64,000 bases of DNA, from NCBI RefSeq assembly GCF_000226115.1, contig NC_016459.1, positions 1,488,001 through 1,552,000 of the forward strand, written 5' to 3'. The position numbers and the translations under genes were made by a program. The notes under the pieces are model-generated. The model did not search any database and was not told the origin of the DNA. It was given only the letters and a program-made list of their open reading frames with translations. Source of the DNA: Thermothielavioides terrestris NRRL 8126. Its lineage: Eukaryota; Ascomycota; Sordariomycetes; Sordariales; Chaetomiaceae. Within the stretch, counting starts at the first letter, position 1, and each line of letters begins with the position of its first letter. Of this stretch, positions 10,558 through 23,900 are shown one piece after another.

Positions 10558-11776
10558 AGTGGTAGCTACGACTTACAGGATCATTGACCTATTTATTTTC
10601 TTCCTTTTTCGTTATTAATCGACTAGCCTATATAGCAGCTTAGCCGATAGTAGTAGCCAGTTGAACTATCGCTTTCTTTATATAGCGACTTGACAAGGTC
10701 GATAGCGTTGGAAGCACCTATCTCACCTTTGAACAACGGTTTAGTCGAAGAGCCTCAATCGTATAGCGGTTCTACTAATAGCGATTACAATCTTTAGCTA
10801 TCGATCGATTAGTCTATATAGCGGTAGTCGCCAACAGCAATAGCTAATCAACTATCTAGTTCTTCTTATATAGTAGCGATAGCTAATAGCGATTTAAACG
10901 CCCTCTTCAATATAACGAACCTTTTAGTAGGCCCTCGTCGACTATCCTTGACCAACCTCAATTGGCCGATCGAACTAGTCAATAATACGCCTATTCGACC
11001 TAGCTCCTATAGTTTAAACTAAGGCGATAGTCAAGATAGCCAATTATATCTACAACACTCGTTCTCGTGCCTCCTTACCGGCTAAGCAGCTCTCTAAACA
11101 CAACGCTACTATATCTAAGAAGATTAAAGAGACGTTACGTACTCTATAAAAAGGATTCATTCTCCTAGCTTTAAAGCTAATCGATCTAAGAGATTATACT
11201 CGTCGCAACATTTCTACTATTGGCTAAAATGATTATAAAGATACCTAACTAGGCAACGAACTTTCTTTCAAAGATACCTAGAGCGACCCTAAGGATTTAG
11301 AAGGTATTCTAAACCTTTTAAAGTATATTAAAGTCGATATTAACCGACGTTACGTTAAATAGCTTAGCTAGACTATTAGCGAATACGCCTTTCTCTTTAA
11401 CGATATTGTTAATATAGTTAATAACCTTTAAGCTAATGTCGCTAAGATCTAAAACTTTCTTAATAGCCTAAAAGGCCTTTAACTAACTTTTAAGAGAGCA
11501 ATATACTTTTATAAGCGTTTAAAAGATTTACTAAATGTCTTAGATCAACTTAAAGTAGCTACTACTAAAAATAAGGAGTATATCTATAAGGAAGTTACTT
11601 AATAGACCTAGTACTAAGAGGACCTCTTTATTTAATATATATAAAATACTAATGATCAATTAGGTAAGATTAATAATATTATTACCTAATTAGTTGCTAA
11701 AAAGTTATTAACTACTCCTATATCAACTATAAGACCTTAGCTATATACCTCTATAAGCTAGAGCAACAATATATTG
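10558..11776 (+). mobile_element. G1 Ty3/Gypsy element, leader and gag part, degraded
   Basis: Homologous along its length, in opposite orientation, to 43,791-44,582 of G2. It is broken by many TAG and TAA codons. The interior continues beyond the LINE insertions and reappears at 25,445 as the RNase H part. The region between (late gag, protease, most of reverse transcriptase) is missing. Confidence 0.75.
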
Positions 11777-12712
11777 TTATTATTATTATTATTATTATTA
11801 ATCTTATACCAAAGAGGCTCTAAGCGCCCCGCTACTATAGGCAAGTAGTCCCTCCACCTCTATCTACACTACTTATATATAGCGCCTATACTACGTTCCC
11901 GCTATATAAGACGAGCCTCTCTAATTTCTACCTTCTAACTTACTAGAACTTACCTTTCTAGCTTAGTAGCGTTGGAGATATAGCGGCCTATATAGCTCTT
12001 TACGTACTACTTACTTATATAGTGCGCCCTTAGCGTAAGTGCCCTAGTCGCCGAGGGTGTTATATACGTTAGGAGGGCGGCTAGAGACCAACCTTCCTAC
12101 GCTTCTTCCTCTTTCTACGCCTCTTGCCTATACTATTACTTTCGGGGCCACCTATAGGAGGCTTCTCTATTATATAGCCCTAGCTACTATATACCGACTA
12201 TACGCCTAAGAAGCTCTCTGCTACACCTTTATATCCTACCTTGCCCTCGACGTTTAGCTTAAGTATAAGCTAGTATTTATATAGGCGCCCTATACGTATT
12301 AGCTACCCTATAAAAGCTTATACTCCTCTCTTACTCTTAAATAGTGTAAATAGTATATTAGTCTTAGACTATAGGCCTTTCTATAGCAATTGCTAGATCT
12401 TTATAGTATATCGCTAGGTAGACGATGGTCTTTAGCGCTTTGCTATAGCGATATAGCAGTATAGACGTATTTAGAACTCCTTTCTAGAATAGGAATTGCC
12501 TTAGGCCAATAGCCCCTATATACGCCTATATACCTTAGCGGGGTAACCTGCTAAATTGTAAGCCAAGAGCATGCCTTACCTAGGTATAAGCCTAGCTCCG
12601 TTTCTATAGCATAGAATCAGAATAACCCTGACCCAGGGCTATAAGCCTGATCCTAGGCATAAGCCTGACGGTCCCTGACGACTCTGACAACTTTTAGCCC
12701 TGTAGTAGGGCT

Positions 12713-13429
12713 CTATAGGTGCCCTGGACAGATGCCTAATAGCTTGTATAGACCACTAACCGGATGCACTGTAATTGGTAGAATGCGCATTGGATGTGCA
12801 CCTATTGCAAAGCTAAATACAGTGTATCCTCCACCGAACTTTCTGCATTTTTCCAACTGCCTATACCAAGCCTTGAACCTATGTCCTGACCTCTTTAGTA
12901 GAAGCAGTGGAAGTGTAGTGGAAGCTGTGGAAGTGTGGTGGAAGATCCAGATTGTGGTGGAAGATCTGGCTGTGTGGTGGAAGCTGTGGAAGTGTGGTGG
13001 AAGATCTGGCTGTGTGGTGGAAGCTGTGGAAGTGTGGTAGAAGATCTGGATTGCAGTGGAAGATCCGGCTGTGTGGTGGAAGATCCGGATTGTGGTGGAA
13101 GATCCGGATTGTGGTGGAAGATCCAGATTGTGGTGGAAGATCTGGCTGTGTGGTGGAAGCTGTGGAAATGTGGTGGATGATCCGGCTGTGTGATGGAAGA
13201 TGCGGAAGTGTGGTGGAAGATCAAAGATACGGAAGAGTGGAAGATGCCTCTTCTCGAGTTCACTTTCTATATTCGGTATACTATTTGCAAAAATAGAAGT
13301 TGCAACCTGTTGGAAGTGCCATTGTGATGATTGGAATGGAGAGGTTGTGGTGTTGATACCTGTAAGACCTTCTAAAGTTTCTGAAGGACGCGTTGTGGAT
13401 ATGGAAAATTTTTGCAATGTATCTTCCAC
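12713..13429 (-). other. Repeat-encoded open frame, 238 codons, probably not a gene
   Basis: Open frame spanning most of the inverted-repeat element. The middle is repetitive (variants of IFHHT, SSTT, LPPHS) because it reads the minisatellite. The flanking parts (SELEKRHLPLF; GICPGHL at the end) match nothing I recognise. Other frames, including plus-strand ones, are also long here, so openness reflects the repeat unit rather than selection. Confidence 0.3.
12906..13232 (+). repeat. Minisatellite, 19-20 bp unit
   Basis: About 16 tandem units built on GTGGTGGAAG followed by either ATCCGGATT, ATCTGGCTGT or CTGTGGAAGT. Spacing between successive GTGGTGG starts is 19 or 20 (for example 12,974, 12,994 and 13,014; then 13,092, 13,111 and 13,130). 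The variants alternate in higher-order patterns. It lies wholly inside the inverted-repeat element. Confidence 0.9.
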
Positions 13430-14638
13430 CTAAATTTGTATGTATGTGACATCCGTGGCTACAAGTGTTGTCAGGGACCGTCAGGCTTATGCTCAGCGTC
13501 AGGGTTAGAAGCCTGTGCTAGGCTTAGGACCCTGTGCTAGGCTTACAATTTGCTACAGTTTCCCGCTAAGGTAAATAGGGAGCTCTATACTTTGCTAAAG
13601 CCTTTATATACTTATAATATCTAGGGAGAGGGCTCTAGGCTATATAGGTTAGCAACTTCTCTATAGTACGCCTTTCCTAGTTTCTTTATATCTATATAGT
13701 ATATTTACTATACTCTATATACCTTCTACTCTTTTATAGTGACTATATCTATATTGATATAGAGCTAGAGCTTCTAAGGCCTTTAGCCTTCGTTATCGCT
13801 ACTCTCGCTCTATACCTCTTCTACTATTGTAGAATAGTATAAAAGGAGCTACTCCTTAGTCTATACCTACCTCTAATCTATAGATAACTCCCCTATAGCT
13901 AGCCCTAACCCTAGGGTATAATATATATAGCGCCTCCTCTTTAGCTTCGACGCTACCTTTGTATATATATTGTATAGGAGCTATATAAGCCCTATCTTCT
14001 AAAGCCTCTATTTAGTATATACTATCTAGCACTTGAAGTAAAGGTCAATAGGAGGTATCTATATCTTACTTTCAAGGTTATAAACCGATATAGCTTTATA
14101 TATACTAGCGACTATATAAAGACAACTCGACTATATTACCCTAAAGCTATATATAATCCCCTATAGGGTTCCTCTAACTAATGTCGAAGTATACTAAGCC
14201 ACTATTCTATACAAAAGGACGCTCTTTATAACCTTTATATAGATTTTCTAAGCTTTAGTAATATATACCTTATACGTCTTTACTATAAGTCTTATAAAGG
14301 TGAACTTCTATATAGCTATCTTCGCTTCTACCGCCTTTTTATACACTTTAAAGGAGAGTTTATAATCTAACTATACGCTTAGGAACTTCGTTAACTCTAC
14401 TAGGGCAAGCCCTAGCTAGCTCTCGCCTAAGATATTGACAACCTCTATATATAGCTACTATACCCTTATAAAGTAAATAAGCTTGCTCTTCGCTAATTTG
14501 AACTATATACCCTATACTATAGCCCACTTCTTATATTTACTAAACCTCTACTCTAGTATATAGTAGTACATTAGTATATCCTATCTAAATATAAGGAGGT
14601 TAGTATTATCTATATATCTAACTACAAGCTTAAATACA

Positions 14639-15307
14639 GAGCTTCTTCGCACTTAAACGCTGATTGCGAAGGAACCGTTGAGCTAAAATCGAATCCGACA
14701 ATGCAAGCGTTCTCAGTGTACCTAGTTACCCCCATCTACAATGTCGTAGAGGGGGTATAGCGGCTATATAGGCTATAGTAGTGATCGTAGTAGGGTAGCA
14801 GAGGGCTCTGCAAGTCGCGACATTGCAGCTAATATGTATAAGCACCCCGACCGACGCGACCAAGGACTTAGGCTCCCTCTTATAAGAGCTATAAACGATT
14901 AGAATATATATACTAAAGGCGCTAGTAATAAAAGATCGAGGCTTTTATAAGAATTCTACACTTTAGTACTACTAGAGATATAGCTATATATATAGGCTAC
15001 TATATATATATATTACTATAAAGTGTTTTAAAATAAGTTAAACTGCCTCTACAACGTATATAAGCTATATAAGAGCGTCGACTATATAAAAGAGGAGGTT
15101 ATATAGATAAGAAACAAGGTTGGGCTATAGCTAGGCACTAGAGGTGTATAGGCAAGGACCTAGGCCTAGGTAGCTAAGTAAAGTGTAGCTATAACGGTAG
15201 TGCCTTAGCTACTTAAGAGCTATATATAGTATATATCGAAGAAGCTATTCTATAAGCTAGTAGTCGATCTTAGGTAAACGCCTATAGATATTATCAATAG
15301 GAGTATA
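14639..15307 (+). mobile_element. L3: Tad1-like LINE, 5' part
   Basis: Starts with the conserved 5' leader of the family (GCTTCTTCGCACTTAAACGC). It is interrupted at 15,307 by L2 and resumes at 20,919. The whole element is flanked by TAAATACA (14,631-14,638 and 25,445-25,452), and the joined flank matches Gypsy pol, so L3 sits inside G1. Confidence 0.85.
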
Positions 15308-18300
15308 TTATTATTATTATTATTATTATTAATCTTACACCGAAGAGGCACTTAGCGCCTTGCTACTAAGGGCAAGCGGTCCCTCCACCTCTATATACAC
15401 CGCTTACACGTAGCGCCTACGCTACGTTCCTACTACATAGGGCGAGCCTCCCTAGTTCCTTCTCTCTAATTCGCTAGAACTTACCTTTCTAGCCTAGTAG
15501 CGACGGAGATATAGCGGCCTATATAGCCTATTACACGCTACTTACATACGTAATACGCTCTTAGCGCAAGTGCTATAGCCGCTAGGCGCGCTATATACTT
15601 GAGGAGAGCGGCTAGAGGCTAACCTTTCTATATCTCCTCCTCTTCCTATTATGCCTCTTGCCTATACCCTAGTCCTTATAGCTAATCGCTAGAGGCTCCT
15701 TTACTACATTGTCCTAGCTACTATATTCCTATTATATATTTGTAGAGCTTTCTGCTAATCCCCTATATCTTACTTCGCCCTCGACGTTTAGTTTAAGTAT
15801 TAGCTAGTACTCCTATAGACGCCTAGTGTATATTAGCTATCCTATAAGCCTTTAGGCGCCTCTTCTACTCCTAAATAGTATAAGTAGCGTATATTAATCT
15901 TAGATATAAAGCCTTCCTATAGTAACTACGAAGTCCCTATAATATATTATAAGGTAGACAATAGTCTTAGGTACCTTGCTATAGTGACAAAGTAGTATAG
16001 GCGTATTTAGTACCCCCTTCTAGAATAGGAATTGCCTAAGGCCAATAGCCCTAGTTTATGCCTATATAAGAAGGGAGCTTTATACTTTGTTAAGATCCTT
16101 ATATACCTATAGCATTTAGGTAGGGGGTTCTAAGGTATATAGGTCTACCACTTCTCTATAGTATACCCTCTCTAGCCTCCTAGTGTCTATATAGCATATC
16201 TACAACTTTCTATATACCTTCTACTCCTCTACTATAGCCACGTCTATATCGACGTATAGCTATAGCTTCTAAGGTCTCTAATCGTCGTCCTTATCGCTCT
16301 TGCCCTATACCTTTGCTACTACTGCTAAGCAATATATAAGGAGCTAGTCCTTAGCCTATAGTTGCCTCTACTCTATAGAAGACTCCCTTATAGCTAGCCT
16401 TACTACTAGGGTATAGTATATATAGCGCTACTTCTTTAACTTTGACGCTACCTTTATATAGACATTGTATAGAAGCTATATAAGCCTAGTTTTCTAGAGC
16501 CTCTACTTAGTATACACTACCTAGTAGTTAAGGTATAGATCAATAGGGGGTACTTAGGTCTTACTTTCTAGGTTATAGACTAGTATAGCCTTATATACGT
16601 TAGTAACTACCTAGAGATAGCCCAACTATATTATACTAAAGCTATATACGATCTTATAAAGAGTTTCTCCAATTAGCGTTAAGGTATACTATACTACTAC
16701 CCTATATAAAAGGATACTTCTAATGACCTTTATATAGATCTCCTAAGCTTATACAATATATACCTTATATATCTTTGCTATAAGCCTTATAAAGGTAAAC
16801 TTCTATATAGCTATCTTAGCTTTAACTACCTTCTTATATACCTAAAACGAGAGCTTATAGTCTAGCTATATACCTAGGAACTTTACTAACTCTATAAATA
16901 TAAGTCCTAGCTAACCTTTGCCAAAGATATTAACGACCTCTATATATAGCTACTACGCTCTTATAAAGTAGATAAGCTCGCTCTTCGCTAGTTTGAACTA
17001 TATCCCCTAGTTTATAGCCTATTTCTTATACTTAGTAAACCCCCTCTTTAGCATATAGTAGTACATTAGCGTATCCTATCTAAATATAAGAAAGTTAGTG
17101 TTATCTATATATTCGACCGTTAGGAGCCTAATATACGCCTTAAGGGTATAGAACAAGGGGGTAATAAAGAGGATAAATAGCGTTAACGATAGTAGCAAGC
17201 TCTATAGCGTATTTTACTATAGAGTTGTAGGCTTAGCTATAATTCTATTAAACTATAGATACGCTATATAATCCTTGAAATAGCTTTTTAAGAGTATAAT
17301 TAGCTTCCTTTCTAAGCCTAGTTCCTAGAGCGTATATAGTAGCTAGATCTAGTCGACCTAGTCGAAAGTGCCTTTTAAGTCTAATTGCAATAGCGAAATA
17401 TAGGTACTATACGCCTATACTGTTTTCACTATATTAGTTACTACCTAGATTACTACCTCTATAGACCTATACTACTAGAAGCCTATCTATATCTCTAGGA
17501 GTAGCTTATATACCTTAGCTATATATATTACTTAGTTTACGATAGCCACTTTAATAATTTTGTCTACTATACTAAGTAGCGATATTAAGCGGTATACCCC
17601 TACCTCTATTAGCTATTCTAAAGACTTCCCTAGCTTCCTAAGGACGACTACCTATATAACGTAGAATCTATATAGGAAGTGCTCTAGCTTAAAGCAGATA
17701 TATATAATCGTTGTAAGTACCTCTAATAGCTTACCCTCCTTATTATAGGCCTTAAGGAACTTATTAGTAAAGAGGTCCTTACTAAGCGCTTTGTTCGATC
17801 CTATATAGCTTATAATCTCTATAATCTTAGCTTTATAGACCTTCTAGTCGATAGGCGTAGTATTATAAAAAGACCTTTTAGGCTAGTCTCGGTTAAAGAT
17901 ACTATTATACTATATCTATAGTATAGGAAAGAAGCGCCCTATTAGTGTCTTAGCCTTCTAGATATATATTATAATGCTCTAGGGCTCGCTAGGTCTTAGC
18001 TAGAGCGTTAGTAGCACTAGAGGCTTAGGGCGTTAGTAGCTTCGAAGTTATATCTACCTTTCGATATCCTATATTAGCTTCTACTCCCTTAACGCTCTAG
18101 TAAGCAAATAGCGCTAGTATAACGTCTACGACCAATAGATATAACGTTTAAAACGCTATACTACTTTATAGTAATATATTTAGGAGCTTACTATATAGCT
18201 TAACCGCTAGGCGTATTTAGCCCTCTTCGCTTTTTACATTGCTTTATCGACTTTAAGGTTCTACTATAGTATATAGGACCCTCAGTTAAGCTTATAATAT

Positions 18301-20906
18301 AGAGCTACTACGTCTATAACGCTAGTTAGCTTATATATAAAGGTATCTACTATATCTTTAAGTTCCTCTACTATATTAATCTCCTTTAGTAGGGTTAGGA
18401 ACTAGGCTTTAGCTTTATACCTTTTATAGTCTAGTAGCACCTAGCTATAGCCCTATAGTATAGCGGCTTTACTACTACTCCCCTTTAACGACACTTTAGC
18501 TATTTAGGGTATATAGTCCAAGCCTACTAAGTTAAGAGGTCCTAGCTACTAGGCACTACTACCTTATATTACCTAGATATAGTCGATTATACTATCTCTA
18601 TTGCTTTACTATACTTAGATAGGTATACTATATAGTATATAAAGCTTAAGCTCCTAATCTACTATAATCTAAAGTAGTATACTCGCTAATTAAAAGGTCC
18701 TATTGTACTTGTCCTATATTAGGTAATAGACGTTGAAGTTGCTTATAAGTATATTATACCTTCTCAACTCCTGTTCTACTAGGGTATAGAGCAGCGACTA
18801 CTACTCTAGCTCTCAATTAAGCAAATAAATAGACTACACTATAAAGGGGTCTAATCCTTCTTTCTTAAACGTTATAGCCATTTAATCTTCTTCTACCTTA
18901 GCTAACTATATTATATAGTCGAGGCGCTTACTTATATATAGCGCTACTCTACTAACGCTATATACTATCTTATACTAGCTACCTTGTCTATAGGGTAGAG
19001 CTAGGGGGGTTATATCTAGGCGAATTAGTAGCTCCTAAATCGCTATTAGGTCGAACTCCTCTCTACCCTCTAGCGCTTAGTTAAGGCGATTTCTACTACT
19101 ATCAGTATTTTAGTAGAGTACTCTTAGCGTTATAGCTATATACTTAGTATAGGATAAGGGCTCTCGGTTATTACTATATTAGGTTATAAAGTCAGCTCTA
19201 TATTCGCGCTATATAGAGGTATTATATAAATAGCGCTCCTATTCTATACCCTAGCTCTTTAAAAGGTTTATAAGAGCACTCTAAATTAGAATAGGTCTAT
19301 ACTATTAGAGCGCCCTACCCTCTAGATATTAGTAGGCTAGCCCACCTTAGTAGGGCACTTCCTTAGGCGCTATTCTCCTAACTTATCTTCCTAGCTTCTA
19401 TACTATATACTCGCCCCCGTTGCTACTACTATTCGAGGCTAGGGTATATAGAAGGTAAGTAGACGATCGTTGAACTGCTCTTTTATATATTAGCGCTACT
19501 CCTTTACTATTTTACAACTTATATTAAAGACTATATAGGCACCTCTATAGTTGATGTACTTTAGCTTATTCTTAGCTAGATCAATCTTTACTAAGTATTT
19601 TACCTTTTACTCCTTCGCTATATCGCTATCGTTATATACTATATAAATATAGATTAGATAGTATACCTCTTCCTTTTTATAGAATATCGCCTTATATCCC
19701 TACTTCCTATATTTAAAGTATAGGATTATATATACTACGCCTTCGAAGTGTTTATAAAGGTAGACTATATAATTAAATAGGACCCTTCGGTTAATAAGCT
19801 TCGCTACTTCCTTAACTATATATAGCTCAACTAGTATATATATCGTTTATAGCCCTTAACTATCTTTAACACTACTCTATAGTACTTATAGCCTTATATA
19901 TATAATCTAAATCTTATTCTCCTTCGCTAGGTCCACCGTTAGACGATTAGCGTTATCTCTATACCTTGTTAAAGCGGCTAGCTAAATACCCTTTATAAGT
20001 ACTATAAAGGTATACCGTTTAAGTATTATAGTCGCTCTAAATATAGCTATAACCTATACCTTATTGTCCTTATTAGTAAACTATGTCTAATAGTCCTCTT
20101 TAAAGGTAACTACTATATTCTTGCTCTTTAGCAACTTTTATACTATAATTACGCTGCTTCTACCGCCCCTTATCGTCGTCCTCGTTGTCACTATAGCTAT
20201 ATTGACCGCCTAGACTATATTACCTATACTCTTATTGACGATATCTATAGGTACTTGCCTAAGGTCTACTATAAGCTTATAGAATAGTTTCTTCGATATA
20301 TACTAAATACGGCTTTCGAGTAGCTAGGGCGTCGCTATTGTAGCTATATCCTACCCTACTACCTATACCTAGGTCCTCGCTTATATACCTTTAACGCTTA
20401 TCTATATCCTAACCTTATTCTTAATTTATATAACCTCCTTTTTAATATAGTCGACGCTCCTACGTAACTCGTATATATTATAAAGGTAGTTTAGCTTATC
20501 TTAGAACACCTTATAGTAGTATATATATATAGCTACCTATATATATGGCTATATCTCTAGCGATACTAGGGTATAGAATTCCTATAGAAGCCTTGATCGC
20601 TTATCGCTAGTGCCCTTAGTATATATATTCCGATTGTTTATAGCTCCTATAGGAGGGAGCCTAAGCCTTTGGTCGTGTTAGTTGGGGTATTTATATACGT
20701 TAGCCACAGTGTTACGACTTACGATGCCCAACGCTAGGCTACCGCCATCGCTACTACGACCTACGTAGCCGCTACGCCCCCTCTACGATATCGTAGATAG
20801 GGGTAATTGAGTACGCTAAGAACGCTTACGTCGTTGGATTCGGTTTTGGCTCAACGGTTCCTTTGCAATTAGCATTTAAGTACGAAGAAGCCCTTCTTAC
20901 AAATTT
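15308..20906 (-). mobile_element. L2: full-length Tad1-like LINE nested in L3
   Basis: About 5.6 kb on the minus strand. The TTA-repeat tail is at 15,308-15,331 and the 5' leader at about 20,680-20,906. Flanking duplications AATAGGAGTATA (15,296-15,307) and AATAGAAGTATA (20,907-20,918) differ by one transition. It keeps all regions in order (leader, ORF1, endonuclease, reverse transcriptase, C-terminal part, 3' UTR), but every frame is riddled with TAG/TAA. Confidence 0.9.
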
Positions 20907-20918
20907 AATAGAAGTATA

Positions 20919-23900
20919 TATAATATAGTCTAGGCGGTTAATATAGCTATAGCTACTATAGGAGTAATAATAGAGGGTGGTAAAAGTAGTATAATCGTAG
21001 TATAGAAGCTACTAAAGAGTAAAAACGTAGTAGTTATATTTAAGGAGAATCGCTAAACGTAGTTCGCTAATAAAAATAACAAAGTATAGGTTACTACTAT
21101 ATTTAAGGCGACTATAGTATTTAAATACTATACTTTCGTTATACTAGTGAAAGGCGTTAAGCTAGCTACTTTAACAAGGTATAGAGATAGCTTTAATCGC
21201 CTAGTAGTAGACCTAGTAAGGGAGAACAAGGTCTAGGTCGTATATATAAGGCTATATACACTATAGGGCAGTACTAAAGACAGCTAAGGGCTATATACAA
21301 TGTATATATTGATCGAGCTCTATATAGTAGAGGAAGCTATAAAGCTTATTAACTAGGGTATCCTACTTAACTATATAATCTACCTTTATAAACGTTTTAA
21401 AGGCGTAGTATAAACGATTCTATACTTTAAATATAAGAAGTAGAGATATAAAGCAGTATTCTATAAAGAGGAGGAGGCGTACTACCTAATCTATATCTAT
21501 ATAGCGTATAGCAATAGTAGCATTGTTGGTAGAGCAACGCCTAAGGAAGCGCTCTACTAAGGTAGGTAAGTCTACCAATATCTAGAGGGCTAGGCGCTTT
21601 AATAGCGTAGACCTATTCTAATTTAGAGTACTCTTATAAATATTCTAAGGGGCTAGAGTATAGAAAGGGAGCGCTACTTATATAGCGCCCCTATATAGTA
21701 TAAACGTAGAGCTAGCTTTATAGCTTAATATAGTTATAACTAAAAGCCCTTATTTTATACTAAGTATATAGCTATAATATTAAGAGTACTCTATTAGAAT
21801 ACTAATAGTAGTAGGTACTACCTTAACTAAGCGCTAGAGGGGAGAGAGGAGTTTGACTTAGTAGTAATATAAGAACTACTACTCCAACTAAATATAACCT
21901 TGCTAGCCCTACCTTATAGACAAAGCGAGAGGTATAAGATAATATATAATATAGGAAAGGTAGCGCTATATATAAGTAAGCGCTTCGGCTATATAATATA
22001 GTCTATAGAAGTAGAGGAAGACTAGGTAGTAGTAACATTTAAAAGGGAGAGGTTAGACCCCCTTATAATATAATCTATCTACTTGTTTAACTAAGAGCTA
22101 GGGTAGAGGTTGCTACTCTATACCCTAGTAGAGTAGGAGCTAAAAGGGTATAATATACTTATAGGCAACTTTAATATATACTACCTAATATAGGACAAGT
22201 ACAATAGGACCTCTTAATTAACGAGTATACTACTCTAGATTATAGTAGAATAAGAGCTTAAGCTCTATATACCTTATAGTATATCTACCTAAGTTTGTTA
22301 AAGCAATAGAGATAGTATAATCAACTATATCTAGGCAATATAGGGCAATAATACCTAATAGCTAGGGCTACTTAACTTAGTAGGCTTAGACTATATACTT
22401 TAAATAGCTAAAGTACTACTAAAGGGGAATAGTAGTAGAGCTATTATACTACTAGGCTATAGCTAGGCGCTATTAAACTATAAAAGGTATAAAGCTAAAG
22501 CGTAGTTCCTTATACTACTGAAGGAGATTAATATAGTAGAGGAACTTAAAGATATAGTAGGTACCCTAATATATAAGCTAACTAGTATTATAGATATAGC
22601 AACGCTATATTAGAAGCTTAATCAAAGATCCTATATACTATAGTAGAACCTTAAGGTCAATAAGGCAACATAGGAAGTAAAAAGGGCTAAGTATACCTAG
22701 TAGTTAAGTTGTATAGTAAGCTTCTAAGAGTACTACTATAAAGTAGTATAACGGTTTAAGCGCTATACTAGCTAATTGTAGACGCTATATTAGCGCTATT
22801 CGCTCGTTAGGGTATCAAAGGAGTAAAAGCTAATATAAGATATTGAAAGGTAGGTATAGCTCTAGAGCTACTAATGCCTTAAGCCTCGAGGGCTACTAGC
22901 GCTTTAGCTAGAGCCTAATAAGCCTTAGAGCGTTATAATATATATTTAGAAGGCAAAGACACTAGTAAAGCACTTCTTCTCTACGCTATAGATATAGTAT
23001 AACAATATCCCTAACTAGGACTAGCCTAAAAGGTCTTTCTATAATATTGTACCTATCAACTAGAAGGTCTATAATAATAAGATTATAAAGATTATAAACT
23101 ATATAGGATTAAATAAAGCGTTTAGCAAAGACCTCTTTACTAATAAGTTCCTTAAGGCCTATAATAAAGAGGGAAAGCTATTGAAGGTACTTATAGTAAT
23201 TATATATATCTACTTTAAACTAGAGCACTTCCTATATAGATTCTACGCTATATAAATAGTCGTTCTTAGAAAACTAGAGAAGTCTCTAGAGCAACTAAAG
23301 GAGATAGGGGTATATTACTTAATATCGCTACTTTATATAGTAGGTAAGATCATTGAGATAGCTATTGTAGACTAAGTAATATATATAGCTAAGGCGTATA
23401 AGCTATTTTTAAAGATATAAATAGGCTTTTAGCAATATAGGTCAATAGAGGTAGCGATCTAAGTAGTGACTAATATAGTAAGGATAGCGTAGGTATATAG
23501 TATCTATACTTCGCTATTGTAACTAGACCTAAAAGGCGCTTTCGACTAGGTCGATTAGGTCTAGCTACTATATATACTCTAGGAGATAGGTTTCAAAAAG
23601 AAGCTAATTATACTTTTAAAAAGCTACTTTAAAGATTATACAATGTACTTATAGTTTAATAGGGCTATAACTAAGCCTATAACTCTATAACAAAGTACGC
23701 TATAGGGTTTACTACTATCGCTAACGCTATTTATCCTCTATATTATCCCTTTATTCTATACCCTCAAGGTATATACTAAGCTTTATAAAGGTATAGCAGC
23801 TATATATAGAGGTCGTCAACGTCCTAGGCGAGGGCTAGCTAGGGCTTGCCCTAATAGAGTTAACAAGGTTCCTAGGTATATAGCTAGATTATAAGCTCTC

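Larger units (their letters stand above)
12533..13571. mobile_element. Non-autonomous inverted-repeat DNA element in L1
   Basis: Starts CCTTAGCGGGG and ends CCCGCTAAGG. The two ends are diverged inverted repeats of about 150 bases or more, sharing AAATTGTAAGCC and CATAAGCCTGACGGTCCCTG. It is flanked by TA on both sides (12,531-12,532 and 13,572-13,573). Removing it and one TA restores a LINE sequence that aligns with L2, L5 and L7. This is the pattern of a Tc1/mariner-superfamily element or its deletion derivative. No transposase is visible, and the middle is a tandem repeat. CpA and TpG are retained, so it is younger than, or spared from, the mutation of its host. Confidence 0.8.
11777..14622 (-). 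mobile_element. L1: Tad1-like LINE, 5'-truncated, inserted in G1
   Basis: Minus-strand copy. Its (TAA)n tail reads as TTA repeats at about 11,777-11,801, followed inward by the family 3' UTR and the C-terminal then middle parts of ORF2. It ends at about 14,622 within the reverse transcriptase region, so the 5' half is missing. It is interrupted by the inverted-repeat element at 12,533-13,571. Stops are TAG/TAA throughout. Confidence 0.85.

Noticed and set aside
13574..21000. Large array of tandem genes or a centromeric satellite
   Set aside because: The repetition is explained by alternating-strand LINE copies with leaders, tails and target duplications.
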